Assembly (NCBI RefSeq): GCF_019720915.1
Contig: NZ_JAHKSI010000001.1
Coordinates: 2,728,001-2,792,000 of the forward strand
Source: Alkalihalobacillus sp. TS-13
GTDB lineage: Bacteria; Bacillota; Bacilli; Bacillales; Fictibacillaceae
DNA length: 64,000 nucleotides
Direction of reading: 5' to 3'
Shown: positions 45,526 through 54,701 of the stretch, piece by piece
Position numbering within the stretch: the first letter of the stretch is position 1
How the letters are laid out: each line of letters begins with the position of its first letter
The notes under the pieces: generated by a model
What the model saw: the letters and a program-made list of their open reading frames with translations, nothing else
What the model was told of the DNA's origin: nothing
Database searches by the model: none
Position numbers and translations under genes: made by a program

Positions 45526-45621
45526 CAAAACCACCTTTCCGATACTATTACTAAGAATTGAGCGTATAGGATTTCAGCATTGTTTACCTGGTTGATGCTA
45601 AAAGAATGATTCTTCACGTAC

Positions 45622-45659
45622 AAAAAACACTCACCACCTATTGTACAAGAGAGTGTTTG
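45622..45659 (-). terminator. Terminator after the CDF transporter gene
   Basis: On the minus strand AAACACTC pairs with GAGTGTTT across an 18-nt loop and is followed by TTTG. It lies 43 bp past the stop codon. Confidence 0.75.
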
Positions 45660-45701
45660 TTAACCTAAACCCCTTTTTATATAAAAAATCTGAAAAGTTT
45701 G

Positions 45702-46673
45702 TTACTTTTTATCTTGAGAGGTTATCTCCCAGCTTTGTTTATCGTCCGATTCAATGATCCCGAGTGTCACATCATCCACATCGGGGTCAGCAAGAACCTG
45801 ATCCCTTACACGGAACTTGATATCGTCAGCTTCACCTAACGAGAATCCTTTCTTTAGTTCAATGTAGCTTTCTACGTGATATTTTCTGCCCTCTTGTAAA
45901 ATCCGCATTTTATTAATATCGACCACATCCGATTGTGACAGGATCAGACTAGCAATCCGATCCTCTACTGTTTTCGGAGCGGCCACACCAATCAGACCGA
46001 TTGTGTTCTCATAACCGATTTTTAAAGCAATGCCGATTAATAAGAGACCGATTAGTAGTGTCCCTATACCATCCAACAAAAAGAACCCTGTAAAATGAGA
46101 AAGCACCACGGCTACCAGCGCAAGCAACGCGCCGAACGTTGCAATGATATCTTCGTAAAAAACCAGTCTTGTTGGCGGTGCTGCCAAAGAGACATTCTTC
46201 AGAGCCGTTGAGATGAGACCACCCTCAGTTACTTCAACCCTTGTTTCTTTGAGAATTTCTTTCATCGCTTTGATCAAGACAAAACCGTCAATGATGACAG
46301 CGACAGCCAAAATTCCGATATTCAGCCATATATTCGTAGAAGGCTTAGGATGCTGGATCAGCTCCCAACCCTTCAGGACTGTTTCATATGCCATGATTGA
46401 AACGACCACTACAGCAACCAGGACAAACAGGTTAACCACTCTCCCGAACCCTGCAGGAAAACGTTTTGTCGGTTCTTTTTCAGCTAATGCGCTTCCTATG
46501 AAAACGAACCCTTGATTGGTCGCATCAGCAGCTGAATGGAGCGTTGTGGCCAACATTGTGCCGCTTCCACTGACAAAAGCAGCGATTCCTTTGATAACTG
46601 TCAGAAAAGCATTCCCGGCTGCAGCAATCCCCGATGATTTGTTACCTTTTTTCAATAAAGCGATAAATCCCAT
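45702..46673 (-). CDS. Cation diffusion facilitator (CDF) family transporter
   Basis: The 323-aa protein has six predicted membrane helices and a soluble C-terminal domain. The TM2 metal site HSAADATNQ and the GFGRVVNLF segment are typical of the CDF subgroup sometimes annotated as cation efflux of unknown specificity (SLC30A9-like); the TM5 partner site is DGFVLIKAM or DGIGTLLIG. It would export a divalent metal against protons. The C-terminal domain has few His or Cys, so the metal cannot be predicted. Confidence 0.85.
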   Translation of the reverse strand: MGFIALLKKGNKSSGIAAAGNAFLTVIKGIAAFVSGSGTMLATTLHSAADATNQGFVFIGSALAEKEPTKRFPAGFGRVVNLFVLVAVVVVSIMAYETVLKGWELIQHPKPSTNIWLNIGILAVAVIIDGFVLIKAMKEILKETRVEVTEGGLISTALKNVSLAAPPTRLVFYEDIIATFGALLALVAVVLSHFTGFFLLDGIGTLLIGLLLIGIALKIGYENTIGLIGVAAPKTVEDRIASLILSQSDVVDINKMRILQEGRKYHVESYIELKKGFSLGEADDIKFRVRDQVLADPDVDDVTLGIIESDDKQSWEITSQDKK

Positions 46674-46745
46674 TCTCGTCCACCTGCTCAGTTTAAAGTT
46701 ACTTTCATTATCAACCTTGAGGTAGGACTCTATTCAAATGTATTA

Positions 46746-47903
46746 TTATATCCATTTTTCATTCGTAATTAACTGCTCCCGGACAATCGTAAGCAAGCGG
46801 CTGTTCTCATCCAAACCGGCAACATTTTTGAAAGTTTCCATGAATCCATGCTCTCGGATGGACGCCTGAAGATCCAACGCTTCTTCATCATCTGGATGAT
46901 CGTAAGTTAAAGCCGCCGCGATGACTTTCCCAAGAGAAGTCGGATCTTTCCCGAACATTTCCAAGTAATCGACAGCAGGTGCGACCAATCGATCTTTAGC
47001 TCCCAACTTACGTTTTGGGGCTCTGGCAACCCGCGTCACTTCATCAGAAATGTGCGGGTTTAAGAAACGGCCGATGATCTTTTCAATATAAGCCTGATGT
47101 TCTTCAACACTGAAGAGATATTTTTTGACTAACACCTCTCCAGATTCTTTTAAAGCGGAACGAACATCGTTTTGGATTACGTTGTCTTCCATAGCTTCTT
47201 TTATCGTTTTATATCCTTTTTGATAACCTAAGTAGGCTGCAGAAGCATGACCGGTATTCACAGTGAACAACTTGCGTTCGATATAGGGAGTCAAATCATC
47301 AACAAAGTTGACCCCGTTTATATTCGGCTTCTCACCCTTCATTTCTTGCGTTTCCACTACCCACTCATAATATGGTTCGACTTTTACGAGCAATGGGTCT
47401 TTGTTGGTTTGGAGTGGCACGATCCGATCGACAGCCGCATCAGGAAAACCGATCATCTCGTCTAATGAAGACTTCATATCCTGATCGATCTTTTTGTACA
47501 CATAGTCTTTCAAAAGGGTGCTGCCGCCGATCATATTTTCACAGGCAATCACATTCAGTGGTCTATCACTGCCCTGAGCCAACCGTTTTTGCAAGCCCTT
47601 TGCCAACAATTCAGATATGATAGGCAGGATGTTCGGCCCCACAGCTGTTGTAACGAGGTCAGCCTCAGCAATTGAATCAATAACCGCTTCCGGATCCTTC
47701 ATACTATTGAGACCACTAAGCCCGTTCACTTCAATGGTTTCATTACTTCCAACAAGTTCGATCGTGTAAGAGCCCCGACTGTTCAATTCATCGATCAATT
47801 CAGCATTTACATCTACAAAGACCGTGTGGAAACCTGAATCCTCTAACAAGGCACCGATGAATCCGCGTCCGATGTTACCTGCACCGAAATGGATCGCTAA
47901 CAT
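46746..47903 (-). CDS. mtlD: Mannitol-1-phosphate 5-dehydrogenase MtlD
   Basis: The 385-aa protein oxidises mannitol 1-phosphate to fructose 6-phosphate with NAD+. The N-terminal Rossmann motif is HFGAGNIGRGFIGALL; the catalytic-lysine segment around TVNTGHASAAYLGYQKG is present. It starts 1 bp after the mtlF stop, last of the mtlR-mtlF-mtlD run. Confidence 0.97.
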   Translation of the reverse strand: MLAIHFGAGNIGRGFIGALLEDSGFHTVFVDVNAELIDELNSRGSYTIELVGSNETIEVNGLSGLNSMKDPEAVIDSIAEADLVTTAVGPNILPIISELLAKGLQKRLAQGSDRPLNVIACENMIGGSTLLKDYVYKKIDQDMKSSLDEMIGFPDAAVDRIVPLQTNKDPLLVKVEPYYEWVVETQEMKGEKPNINGVNFVDDLTPYIERKLFTVNTGHASAAYLGYQKGYKTIKEAMEDNVIQNDVRSALKESGEVLVKKYLFSVEEHQAYIEKIIGRFLNPHISDEVTRVARAPKRKLGAKDRLVAPAVDYLEMFGKDPTSLGKVIAAALTYDHPDDEEALDLQASIREHGFMETFKNVAGLDENSRLLTIVREQLITNEKWI

Positions 47904-47904
47904 A

Positions 47905-48342
47905 TCAGTTCACCACATTAAAAATAGAAATGACTTCTTCGGCAGTTTCAGCTTGAAGAATGTTATCGATATTTTCTTCTTCCGAGCAGACAATCGCGAT
48001 TTTCGATAGGATTTCCAAGTGCTCATTCCCTTTGCCCGCAATTCCGATCAACAGTTTTACAGTATTCCCGTCCCCGAAATCAACTCCATCAGGAACGGTG
48101 ACAATACTTAAACCTGTTTCTTTAACAGCCTTTTTCGCGTCATCTGTTCCGTGAGGTATTGCCACAAAGTTTCCCATATAAGTGGATGTGATCTCTTCCC
48201 TTTTCAACATTTCATCAATATATCCACGTTCGACATATCCTTGATCATAAAGGATTCCACCGACAAAACGAATAGCTTCTTCCTTGTTCGATAATTTCGT
48301 ATCCAAAACGATATTATCAGTCGTTAAAATCGTATCAGACAT
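47905..48342 (-). CDS. mtlF: PTS mannitol EIIA component MtlF
   Basis: The 145-aa protein has the EIIA active-site motif GNFVAIPHGTDDAK with the phosphorylatable His near residue 62. It passes phosphate from HPr to the EIIB domain of MtlA and also phosphorylates MtlR. Its ATG overlaps the mtlR stop by one base. Confidence 0.96.
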   Translation of the reverse strand: MSDTILTTDNIVLDTKLSNKEEAIRFVGGILYDQGYVERGYIDEMLKREEITSTYMGNFVAIPHGTDDAKKAVKETGLSIVTVPDGVDFGDGNTVKLLIGIAGKGNEHLEILSKIAIVCSEEENIDNILQAETAEEVISIFNVVN

Positions 48343-50453
48343 TATTCATTTCCCCTTTTTGATAATTTTCCTTCTAAAAACCGATGCAGCTGATTGGCTA
48401 CATAACGATCAATTTTTTCGGCATTTTTTGATTGAAGGATCTCGACACATTCTGAACTCTCTACAATCAATGAACTAAGAAAACTTAATACTCCCAGTCC
48501 TTCCCTATGGATATCTACTGGTGCAAGCATGAGTAAGATCGTATGGATCTCCATAGGGGTCTGATCCATCCCTTGAATGGTGATGGGCTCAGGCAGTATT
48601 TGAACCGTAAAGATCGGTTGTCTGATCTGTCTATGCCTCGCGTGAAATAGAGCAAGATTCGTCCCAGTGATACCAAGACCGCCTAGTTTTTCACGTTTCA
48701 AGAGAGACTCCATGACAGATTGACCATCACCGATATATCCTTCCGTTTCAAAACACAGACACGTTTTCTTCAAGATTTCTTCATAGGTCCCTGTATCATG
48801 ATGGGTAACCTTCATGGTGTTCAACAATTGATCGACAACTTCGGCATATTTATGGATTGTTTCAACAGAACCACGGATTTCCTTCATTGATTTATCGGAC
48901 AATGGCCTGTTTACTTGATTGAGAGAATTTACTTTGATCGAATCAGAAATCCGCTTTTTCCGCAGTAGGTGGTCTATTTTATGAACATCTGAAGTAGGAA
49001 GCATCGGATTGACCTGAATGTACTGGTCAATTTCGGATAAAGCAATCGTTGAAACAATCAAATCGTATTGGGTAGTATCCAACTCATCCAGCTCGAATAA
49101 AGAGCGATGCTCGATTTCTTCAATTTCTTTGAATTGTCGGGTTAATTTTGCCGCTAATATTTTTGAAGTACCGATCCCGCTTGAACATACGACTAATACT
49201 TTAAGTCCCTTGTAGCCTTCCATATTCAAAAGAGCAGAGGCGAAATGCATGACAAGGAATGCTGTTTCTGTCTTTGGAAAATGATATGGAAAAACCTCAT
49301 GAGCTGATTCTTCTACAATTTGAAAAAGATCTTGGTAATCACGTTCAATTTGGTCTGTTAACGGATTCTTTATCTCCTTGTTTTCCTGAAGCCGGTATAT
49401 ACTTGGCTTCAAATGGCTGACCAGATCATTCAGAAGGTGATCGGACTGATGGAAGTCTATTCTGATTCGCTCGGAAACAAGCTCGATCAGCTGTTTTACT
49501 TTGAAGGCTAACACCAAATCAGCTTCTTCTGAAAAATCCTCCCCATTACGAACTTTCGCTCCTAACAGATGGGTCGTGATATACCCCGTTTCTGCCTCGG
49601 GAATCGTGATATCAAAAACATCCTCCAACTTCTCGATCAACTTTTCTGCAACAGCAAACTCTTTTGTAGACTTGAGTTTTTCCAGCTGTTCAGGCGGCAT
49701 ACTGATCGTCTCTCCTTGTTGGATTCGTTCCATTGCCAATGAAAGGTGGATGACTAAACCAATATATTCACTATCCACTAATTGATTTTGTAAGGAATGA
49801 CGGATGGCCTCGACACTCTGTTCAATGACCTTCAACTTTTCTTTATTGATAAGGTCCAATAGCTGTTCGGACAGTGTGTTGACAGAAGAGGGAGTCGGCT
49901 TTGCTACCTTTTCGCGTAAAATGGATAAAAGGTTCATCTCATCCGTATGCTGGAGGATCAATTGGCCTATCGCTTCCCTGATATGTGTTTCATCCCCTTG
50001 TATTTCGACGCCATATCCACGTCTGCGAACCAAAGATAAATGAAAACTTTCCAACGAATTTTCAATTTTGTCTAAATCATGACTGATCGTCGCAATCGTC
50101 ACACCCAATTCATCAGCAAGAGAGAATAATTTCACAGGCTCACGGGCTTCCAATAATCTTGAAAGAATCAAAGTCTGCCTCTCCTCAGGTGTATAATCTG
50201 TTTGTACTTGTTGATGGATAACAGATAAGAGAGAATTTCGTTCACTTACAGAAGCTTTCAATTTCAACCCGCTTCCGGCTTTTTTATCAATTGAGATTCC
50301 ATGCGGCTGCAATATACGTTCTAATTCTTTAAGATCCCTGTGGATGGTTCTTGAACTGACGCCTATCTGATCGGCAATCTCCTTTATTGGAACTTCATTC
50401 TTGGTCCGCAACAAAACATCCAATATCTTTCGTTCCCTTGCTGTAATATACAT
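48342..50453 (-). CDS. mtlR: Transcriptional activator MtlR of mannitol genes
   Basis: The 703-aa protein has, in order, two helix-turn-helix domains (VPIKEIADQIGVSSRTIHRDL; GVTIATISHDLDKI), two PRD domains with conserved His (IGLVIHLSLAMERI; GYITTHLLGAKV; MHFASALLNM), an EIIB-gat-like domain (CSSGIGTSKILAAKL) and an EIIA-mtl-like domain (FHARHRQIRQPIF). PTS phosphorylation of PRD2, the EIIB Cys and the EIIA His sets its activity in relatives. It is encoded between mtlA and mtlF, the arrangement known in Geobacillus. Confidence 0.96.
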   Translation of the reverse strand: MYITARERKILDVLLRTKNEVPIKEIADQIGVSSRTIHRDLKELERILQPHGISIDKKAGSGLKLKASVSERNSLLSVIHQQVQTDYTPEERQTLILSRLLEAREPVKLFSLADELGVTIATISHDLDKIENSLESFHLSLVRRRGYGVEIQGDETHIREAIGQLILQHTDEMNLLSILREKVAKPTPSSVNTLSEQLLDLINKEKLKVIEQSVEAIRHSLQNQLVDSEYIGLVIHLSLAMERIQQGETISMPPEQLEKLKSTKEFAVAEKLIEKLEDVFDITIPEAETGYITTHLLGAKVRNGEDFSEEADLVLAFKVKQLIELVSERIRIDFHQSDHLLNDLVSHLKPSIYRLQENKEIKNPLTDQIERDYQDLFQIVEESAHEVFPYHFPKTETAFLVMHFASALLNMEGYKGLKVLVVCSSGIGTSKILAAKLTRQFKEIEEIEHRSLFELDELDTTQYDLIVSTIALSEIDQYIQVNPMLPTSDVHKIDHLLRKKRISDSIKVNSLNQVNRPLSDKSMKEIRGSVETIHKYAEVVDQLLNTMKVTHHDTGTYEEILKKTCLCFETEGYIGDGQSVMESLLKREKLGGLGITGTNLALFHARHRQIRQPIFTVQILPEPITIQGMDQTPMEIHTILLMLAPVDIHREGLGVLSFLSSLIVESSECVEILQSKNAEKIDRYVANQLHRFLEGKLSKRGNE

Positions 50454-50470
50454 CAGTCAATCACCTCCCT

Positions 50471-50486
50471 TTGACAAAATTTAAAT
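50471..50486. promoter_or_regulatory. MtlR-type motif in the mtlR leader
   Basis: TTGACAAAATTTAAAT is identical to the core of the motif at 50571-50588 but lies downstream of the mtlR promoter, 18 bp before the start codon. This place would suit autoregulation. Confidence 0.5.
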
Positions 50487-50509
50487 TCAATAAGCATTGC
50501 TCAACTCAA

Positions 50510-50539
50510 ATTCTACGTGGTAACCCCTATATCTATCAA
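50510..50539 (-). promoter_or_regulatory. Sigma-A promoter of mtlR
   Basis: On the minus strand TTGATA (50534-50539), 18 bp, TAGAAT (50510-50515). Confidence 0.6.
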
Positions 50540-50570
50540 CGAAAACTAAATGTAGTCTCGTCTCTTCTAA

Positions 50571-50588
50571 TGTTGACAAAATTTAAAT
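50571..50588. promoter_or_regulatory. Candidate MtlR operator upstream of mtlR
   Basis: TGTTGACAAAATTTAAAT lies 31 bp upstream of the mtlR -35. The same 18-mer with one change lies 31 bp upstream of the mtlA -35 (52800-52817). Confidence 0.62.
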
Positions 50589-50611
50589 GGCGTATGTGGC
50601 CTAATTGATGA

Positions 50612-51178
50612 AGGCAGTTTTCTAAAAGTTTGTTGCTAATAGAGTGTGGATAAGGATGCTGAATGATTATGGCAGTGGAAATATGCGAGACTCCTGCGGG
50701 AAAGCAAGCTAAGCGAGACCCCGCACTCTTAAAGGATCTTCGACTATAATAATGAACTTCGACTAAATACCACCACGTCCTATGGTGAACGTCGAAGTCA
50801 GCACATCCTGTACAAGTACGTCCTGTAGTGAACGTCGAAGCCAGCATAAGGAACGCTTCTAAGAATCCCCATCGCAGACACGAAAATGATTTCATTTTTG
50901 TGTTGAGATCCTGTGCAAGTGAGGAGGCTTGCAGATTCAGGGCTTATGCATGGAAGTGATGTCTAGCTCAGCCACCAGTCACTTGGATCCCTTCAAACTT
51001 CCTACGGCGGTCGACACATTGATTAACATCCTTATGAGTCGCCCACGCAGAACCAAGTCTTTGTTTGGTTCGAGCCTCCTCGTCCGTTTTCCAGTGACCT
51101 ACGTGACTAATCGGGTCGCTTCCGCTTTTCGTTTGCCCGCGGAAAGCGAGTATATTTCCACACCGTAAAAAAACAGCT
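50612..51178 (+). repeat. Modular palindromic repeat copy 6 (longest with all modules, B-type ends)
   Basis: It is 567 bp. Left end AGGCAGTTTTCTAAAAGTTTGTTGC and right end ...AAACAGCT. It carries the core, the CCACCACGTCC module (partly doubled), an extra CACGAAAATG...CATTTTTGTG hairpin and the nested TCTAGCTCAGCCACC module. It separates mtlA from the mtlR regulatory region. Confidence 0.8.
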
Positions 51179-51180
51179 AA

Positions 51181-51211
51181 AGAAAAAGAGTCTGAACATG
51201 CAGACCCTTCT
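51181..51211 (-). terminator. Terminator after mtlA
   Basis: On the minus strand GGGTCTG pairs with CAGACTC over a 6-nt loop and is followed by TTTTTCTTT. Confidence 0.78.
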
Positions 51212-51221
51212 CTTGTATTCT

Positions 51222-52697
51222 TCAATCTTTTTTCAATTCTTCAACTAACTCATCGTACTTAGGGCTGTTCAAGAAATTATCGACAGAGATATGATGTGCA
51301 CCAGGAACCTTTTGGATCGCCCGTTCTGTCAGATCCTTATGGGTGATGACAATATCCACATCTGAAGGTAGATCATTGATCGCCATATTGGTCACATCGA
51401 TCTCAATGCCTGCCTTCTTGAATTTGTTTTTCAATAATGATGATCCCATGGCGCTGGATCCCATTCCAGCATCGCAAGCAAAGATGATTTTATCGATATT
51501 TTCCTGATTGACACTTGGCACTTCACTTGTATCCCGATTAACAGGCTCCTCTGTATTGGTCTCTTCTTCTTCATCCTTCTTGGAAACCAATTGATCAGAA
51601 ACCTGGCTCTTCTTCCCTTTCATTGTTTCCATCCGTGTAGTCGCCTCTGTCAGGCCTTTTTCGTCCTGCTTACTCGTTTTTAAAATAACTGAAGCAACGA
51701 TGAAAGATACTAATGTGGCAACCAGAACACCTAAAACGACGCCAGCAAAGTTCCCTTTCGGTGTCAAAGCTAACAGCGCGAATATACTACCCGGAGAAGG
51801 AGTTGACGTAAGACCTGCCCCAAAAGCTGCAAATGTTGCTGTTCCACTTACGCCTCCAGCTATGACAGCAAGGATCAATGTCGGCTTTGATAGGATGTAA
51901 GGAAAATAGATTTCATGAATTCCACCAAGGAAGTGGATGACTGCGGCACCAGGAGCCGTTTGTTTGGATATCCCTTTACCAAAGACCATGAAAGCGATCA
52001 GCACTCCTAACCCTGGTCCTGGGTTTGTTTCAAGCAAGAATAAGATCGACTTACCGACTTGCTGTGCCTGATCGACTGCAAGTGGACTTAAGATTCCATG
52101 GTTGATGGCGTTATTTAAAAACAGTATTTTGGCTGGTTCGATGAATAGGTTGACCAATGGCAATAGCCCAGCGTTGATCATCGCTTCAACACCGGTTCCA
52201 AGTGCTTTTGTGATTCCACTTACCACTGGACCGATTCCGAGATAGGCGATGATGGTCAAAATCGCACCAGTAATACCAGCCGAGAAATTGTTGACAAGCA
52301 TTTCGAAACCAGAACGTATACGGTTTTCAAACAATTTGTCGACCTGTTTGATTGCATAACCACCAAGCGGCCCCATAATCATTGCACCTAGGAACATAGG
52401 TATGTCAGCACCGACAATGACACCCATCGTCGCAGTCGCCCCGACGACACCACCGCGTAAATCATAGACAATACGTCCACCACTGAATCCGATCAATAAT
52501 GGAAGCAAATAAGTGATCATCGGTCCCACTAGTTCCGCAAGGCTTTCGTTCGGCAACCAGCCTGTTTCGATGAATAGGGCCGTTATGATCCCCCAAGCGA
52601 TGAAGGCTGCTATGTTCGGCATGATCATTCCGCTTAAGAAGCTGCCAAATCGTTGGATTTTCGCTCTTATGCCAGATTGCTGTTTATTTTCAACCAT
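51222..52697 (-). CDS. mtlA: PTS mannitol transporter MtlA, EIICB
   Basis: The 491-aa protein has an EIIC membrane domain of about 340 residues (GSFLSGMIMPNIAAFIAWG, ENRIRSGFEMLVNNFSAG) and, after a polar linker, an EIIB domain with the phosphocysteine motif FACDAGMGSSAMG near residue 400. No EIIA is fused; MtlF supplies it. It imports and phosphorylates mannitol. Its promoter carries a candidate MtlR operator and a near-consensus cre. Confidence 0.97.
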   Translation of the reverse strand: MVENKQQSGIRAKIQRFGSFLSGMIMPNIAAFIAWGIITALFIETGWLPNESLAELVGPMITYLLPLLIGFSGGRIVYDLRGGVVGATATMGVIVGADIPMFLGAMIMGPLGGYAIKQVDKLFENRIRSGFEMLVNNFSAGITGAILTIIAYLGIGPVVSGITKALGTGVEAMINAGLLPLVNLFIEPAKILFLNNAINHGILSPLAVDQAQQVGKSILFLLETNPGPGLGVLIAFMVFGKGISKQTAPGAAVIHFLGGIHEIYFPYILSKPTLILAVIAGGVSGTATFAAFGAGLTSTPSPGSIFALLALTPKGNFAGVVLGVLVATLVSFIVASVILKTSKQDEKGLTEATTRMETMKGKKSQVSDQLVSKKDEEEETNTEEPVNRDTSEVPSVNQENIDKIIFACDAGMGSSAMGSSLLKNKFKKAGIEIDVTNMAINDLPSDVDIVITHKDLTERAIQKVPGAHHISVDNFLNSPKYDELVEELKKD

Positions 52698-52738
52698 ATA
52701 TAATCCCCCTTATTTTAAACAACTTTACGATTACCTTT

Positions 52739-52768
52739 ATCATAAAGCGTTTACAAGAGCGCTATCAA
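52739..52768 (-). promoter_or_regulatory. Sigma-A promoter of mtlA overlapping a cre site
   Basis: On the minus strand TTGATA (52763-52768), 18 bp, TATGAT (52739-52744). The sequence TGTAAACGCTTTAT (52742-52755) within it differs from the cre consensus at one position, so CcpA would block this promoter. Confidence 0.7.
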
Positions 52769-52799
52769 TACAATGAAAATGCATCTTTGGCAAAGGTAA

Positions 52800-52817
52800 T
52801 GTTGACAACATTTAAAT
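52800..52817. promoter_or_regulatory. Candidate MtlR operator upstream of mtlA
   Basis: TGTTGACAACATTTAAAT is 17/18 identical to the site upstream of mtlR and has the same 31-bp distance to the -35. Confidence 0.65.
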
Positions 52818-53095
52818 AAGATAAAAGTTTGTTGCTATTGGAGTGAGGATAAGGAAGATGCTTAAAGCTTATGCCAGTGGAAATAGGGAAGAAGACTCCT
52901 GCGGGAAATCAAGCTAAGCGAGACGCTGCAAGCGAGGAACGAGCTGAGCAGCTCCCAGATTCCCAACGGAAAGCAAGTGAACTTCGCACAATACTGCCAA
53001 TGTGACGAGGAAAGGAAAGCTTCTAAGAATTCTCATCACAGCCACGATTTCATTTTTTTGTTGAGATCCTGCGCAAGTTAGGATGCTTTTAGACA
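52818..53095 (+). repeat. Modular palindromic repeat copy 7, decayed
   Basis: It keeps AAAAGTTTGTTGC, GTGGAAATAGG, GACTCCTGCGGGAAATCAAG, TTCCCAACGGAAAGCAAGTG and the CACGATTTCATTTTTTTG module, but the order and right end are damaged and no nested module is present. Confidence 0.55.
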
Positions 53096-53374
53096 CCCTC
53101 CCTCTCTAAATCGATGTTTTTATCCGATTATGGAAGAAAAACAGAATAATTAGGACGTTATAGGATGGTATTTATTCATAAAAATGCAGAGGTTGCCCGT
53201 AAATAAGGGAAAATGAGTGGTCAACTTATATGTCATTCTGATTTATCTACAAAAAAAGATGATCTTTTACAAAAATCCGAAATTATCTACAAAACACAAA
53301 AACATCCTCAGACTGTCTTCATAAAAACTACCACGTCGAAGTGCTGTGGCAGACCTAAGTTTTTCTTATCTTTA

Positions 53375-53412
53375 GAAAAAATCACACCCCAGTACCGTTC
53401 CCGGGGTGTGAT
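53375..53412 (-). terminator. Terminator after the M23 peptidase gene
   Basis: ATCACACCCC (53381-53390) and GGGGTGTGAT (53403-53412) form a perfect 10-bp stem; the minus strand continues TTTTTTC. Confidence 0.92.
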
Positions 53413-53425
53413 CTGTATCCATCGA

Positions 53426-54625
53426 TTAGAAGTAATTATTCGGGTTGACTGCATTAGACTTGCTTTGGTTCCAATCACCTTTATGGATCTCAAAGTGCAA
53501 GTGCTGACCAGTCGATCTTCCAGTGCTACCCATATTACCGATCTGCTGACCTTTCTTAACAGAAGCGCCATTACCGACCAAACGATTTCTCATATGTGCG
53601 TAGACTGTTGTATATTTTTGACCATTGATATAGTGTGCGATAAACACAACATTTCCGTAGCTGCTTGAATAGTAAGACTTGATGACTGTACCAGAAGCTG
53701 ATGCAACAATTGGTACTGTGCCGCCTTTCGCCAGGTCTATTCCAGCGTGGAGTTCTCCCCAACGGGATCCGAATCCTGATGTTTGCGGAGCATTAGCCGG
53801 TTTCATGAACATTCCGTTACCGACCGCTGGTGTTGAGGACGATCCGCTGTTCTTAGCTGCTTGTTGACGTTTCATCTCTTTTTCAAACGCTGCCTGCTGC
53901 TTTTTTAATAGATCAGATTCGTCTTCTAATTTACCCATTTCAGCATGCTTGTGATCCTCTTCCTTTTGAAGTTCGCTCAACAATTCATTTTTAAGTTTGG
54001 CTTGGGCTTTCAAATCAGATTTCAAAGCTTCAAGCTCTTTCATTTGTTCTTTAAGATCGGCAAGTTGTTGTTCAACTTCTGCCATCATTTCTTCAAGTGC
54101 TTTTTTATCAGCTTTGTGTGCCTCAAGAATTTCTTTATCTTGCTTCGAAATTTCGTTTAAAGCAAATACGCGATCAAGGAAATCTCCAAAGCTTTTCGAC
54201 CCAAGCAATACCTCTAAGTATTGAACAGAACCACCATTTTCGTACATTGCTGTTACACGATCTTTCAACATTTCATCACGTTCAGCGATACGTTCTTTTG
54301 TCTCAGCGATTTCCGCTTTCAGCTTATCGATTTCTTCTTTCGTGTTTGCGATTTCTTTTTCTTTTCCAGCGATTTTGTTTTCCGTCTCAGCGACCTGTTT
54401 ATCTAGCTTTTTGATTTCAGCATCTAGCAGGCCTTGATTATGCTTGATTTTTTCTATCTCTTTTTTAATTTCTTGTTGTTTCGATGAGTTAGTGCTCTGC
54501 TTTTCTTTTACGCTATTGATCTTATCTTTCAGAGACTCGGCATGAGCCTCATTACCACCGACAAAATTGAATCCACTGAATATTAAACTGATCGAGGCTG
54601 CGACTGCTATGAACTTCCTTTTCAA
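53426..54625 (-). CDS. Secreted coiled-coil M23 peptidase, EnvC-like
   Basis: The start is TTG 54625, with GGGGGAT 7 nt upstream, giving 399 aa. It has a signal peptide ending AHA-ES, then about 220 residues of coiled coil (heptad-rich KEIEKIKHNQGLLDAEIKKL style), and a C-terminal M23 lysostaphin-type domain with zinc motifs HAGIDLA and HLHFEIH. It is 158 bp downstream of ftsX. In other bacteria FtsEX activates a coiled-coil hydrolase or its activator (EnvC, PcsB, CwlO); this is a good candidate for that role here. Confidence 0.9.
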   Translation of the reverse strand: MKRKFIAVAASISLIFSGFNFVGGNEAHAESLKDKINSVKEKQSTNSSKQQEIKKEIEKIKHNQGLLDAEIKKLDKQVAETENKIAGKEKEIANTKEEIDKLKAEIAETKERIAERDEMLKDRVTAMYENGGSVQYLEVLLGSKSFGDFLDRVFALNEISKQDKEILEAHKADKKALEEMMAEVEQQLADLKEQMKELEALKSDLKAQAKLKNELLSELQKEEDHKHAEMGKLEDESDLLKKQQAAFEKEMKRQQAAKNSGSSSTPAVGNGMFMKPANAPQTSGFGSRWGELHAGIDLAKGGTVPIVASASGTVIKSYYSSSYGNVVFIAHYINGQKYTTVYAHMRNRLVGNGASVKKGQQIGNMGSTGRSTGQHLHFEIHKGDWNQSKSNAVNPNNYF

Positions 54626-54701
54626 TCTCTTATCCCCCATTCAAGTTTTAAGTATGTAAGTAGTTGGTGACCGCCTGTATGGCAGCCCCAACCTATCTTT
54701 T

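Larger units (their letters stand above)
50454..51221. other. 768-bp intergenic region between mtlA and mtlR
   Basis: It holds the mtlR promoter, two TTGACAAAATTTAAAT motifs, the longest repeat copy (50612-51178) and the mtlA terminator. Open frames at 50536-50895, 50929-51168 and 50968-51225 are repeat-derived, not genes. Confidence 0.65.
52698..53425. other. 728-bp intergenic region between the M23 gene and mtlA
   Basis: It holds the mtlA promoter, cre and operator, a decayed repeat copy (52818-53095), about 280 bp of AT-rich DNA with nothing recognisable, and the M23 gene terminator. Confidence 0.6.

Noticed and set aside
50536-51225. Several open frames of 80-120 codons between mtlA and mtlR
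   Set aside because: They are read-through of repeat copy 6; the same peptide stretches appear wherever the repeat occurs.
53100-53374. Short open frame after the mtlA regulatory region
   Set aside because: AT-rich, no ribosome site, runs antisense into the M23 gene and its terminator.
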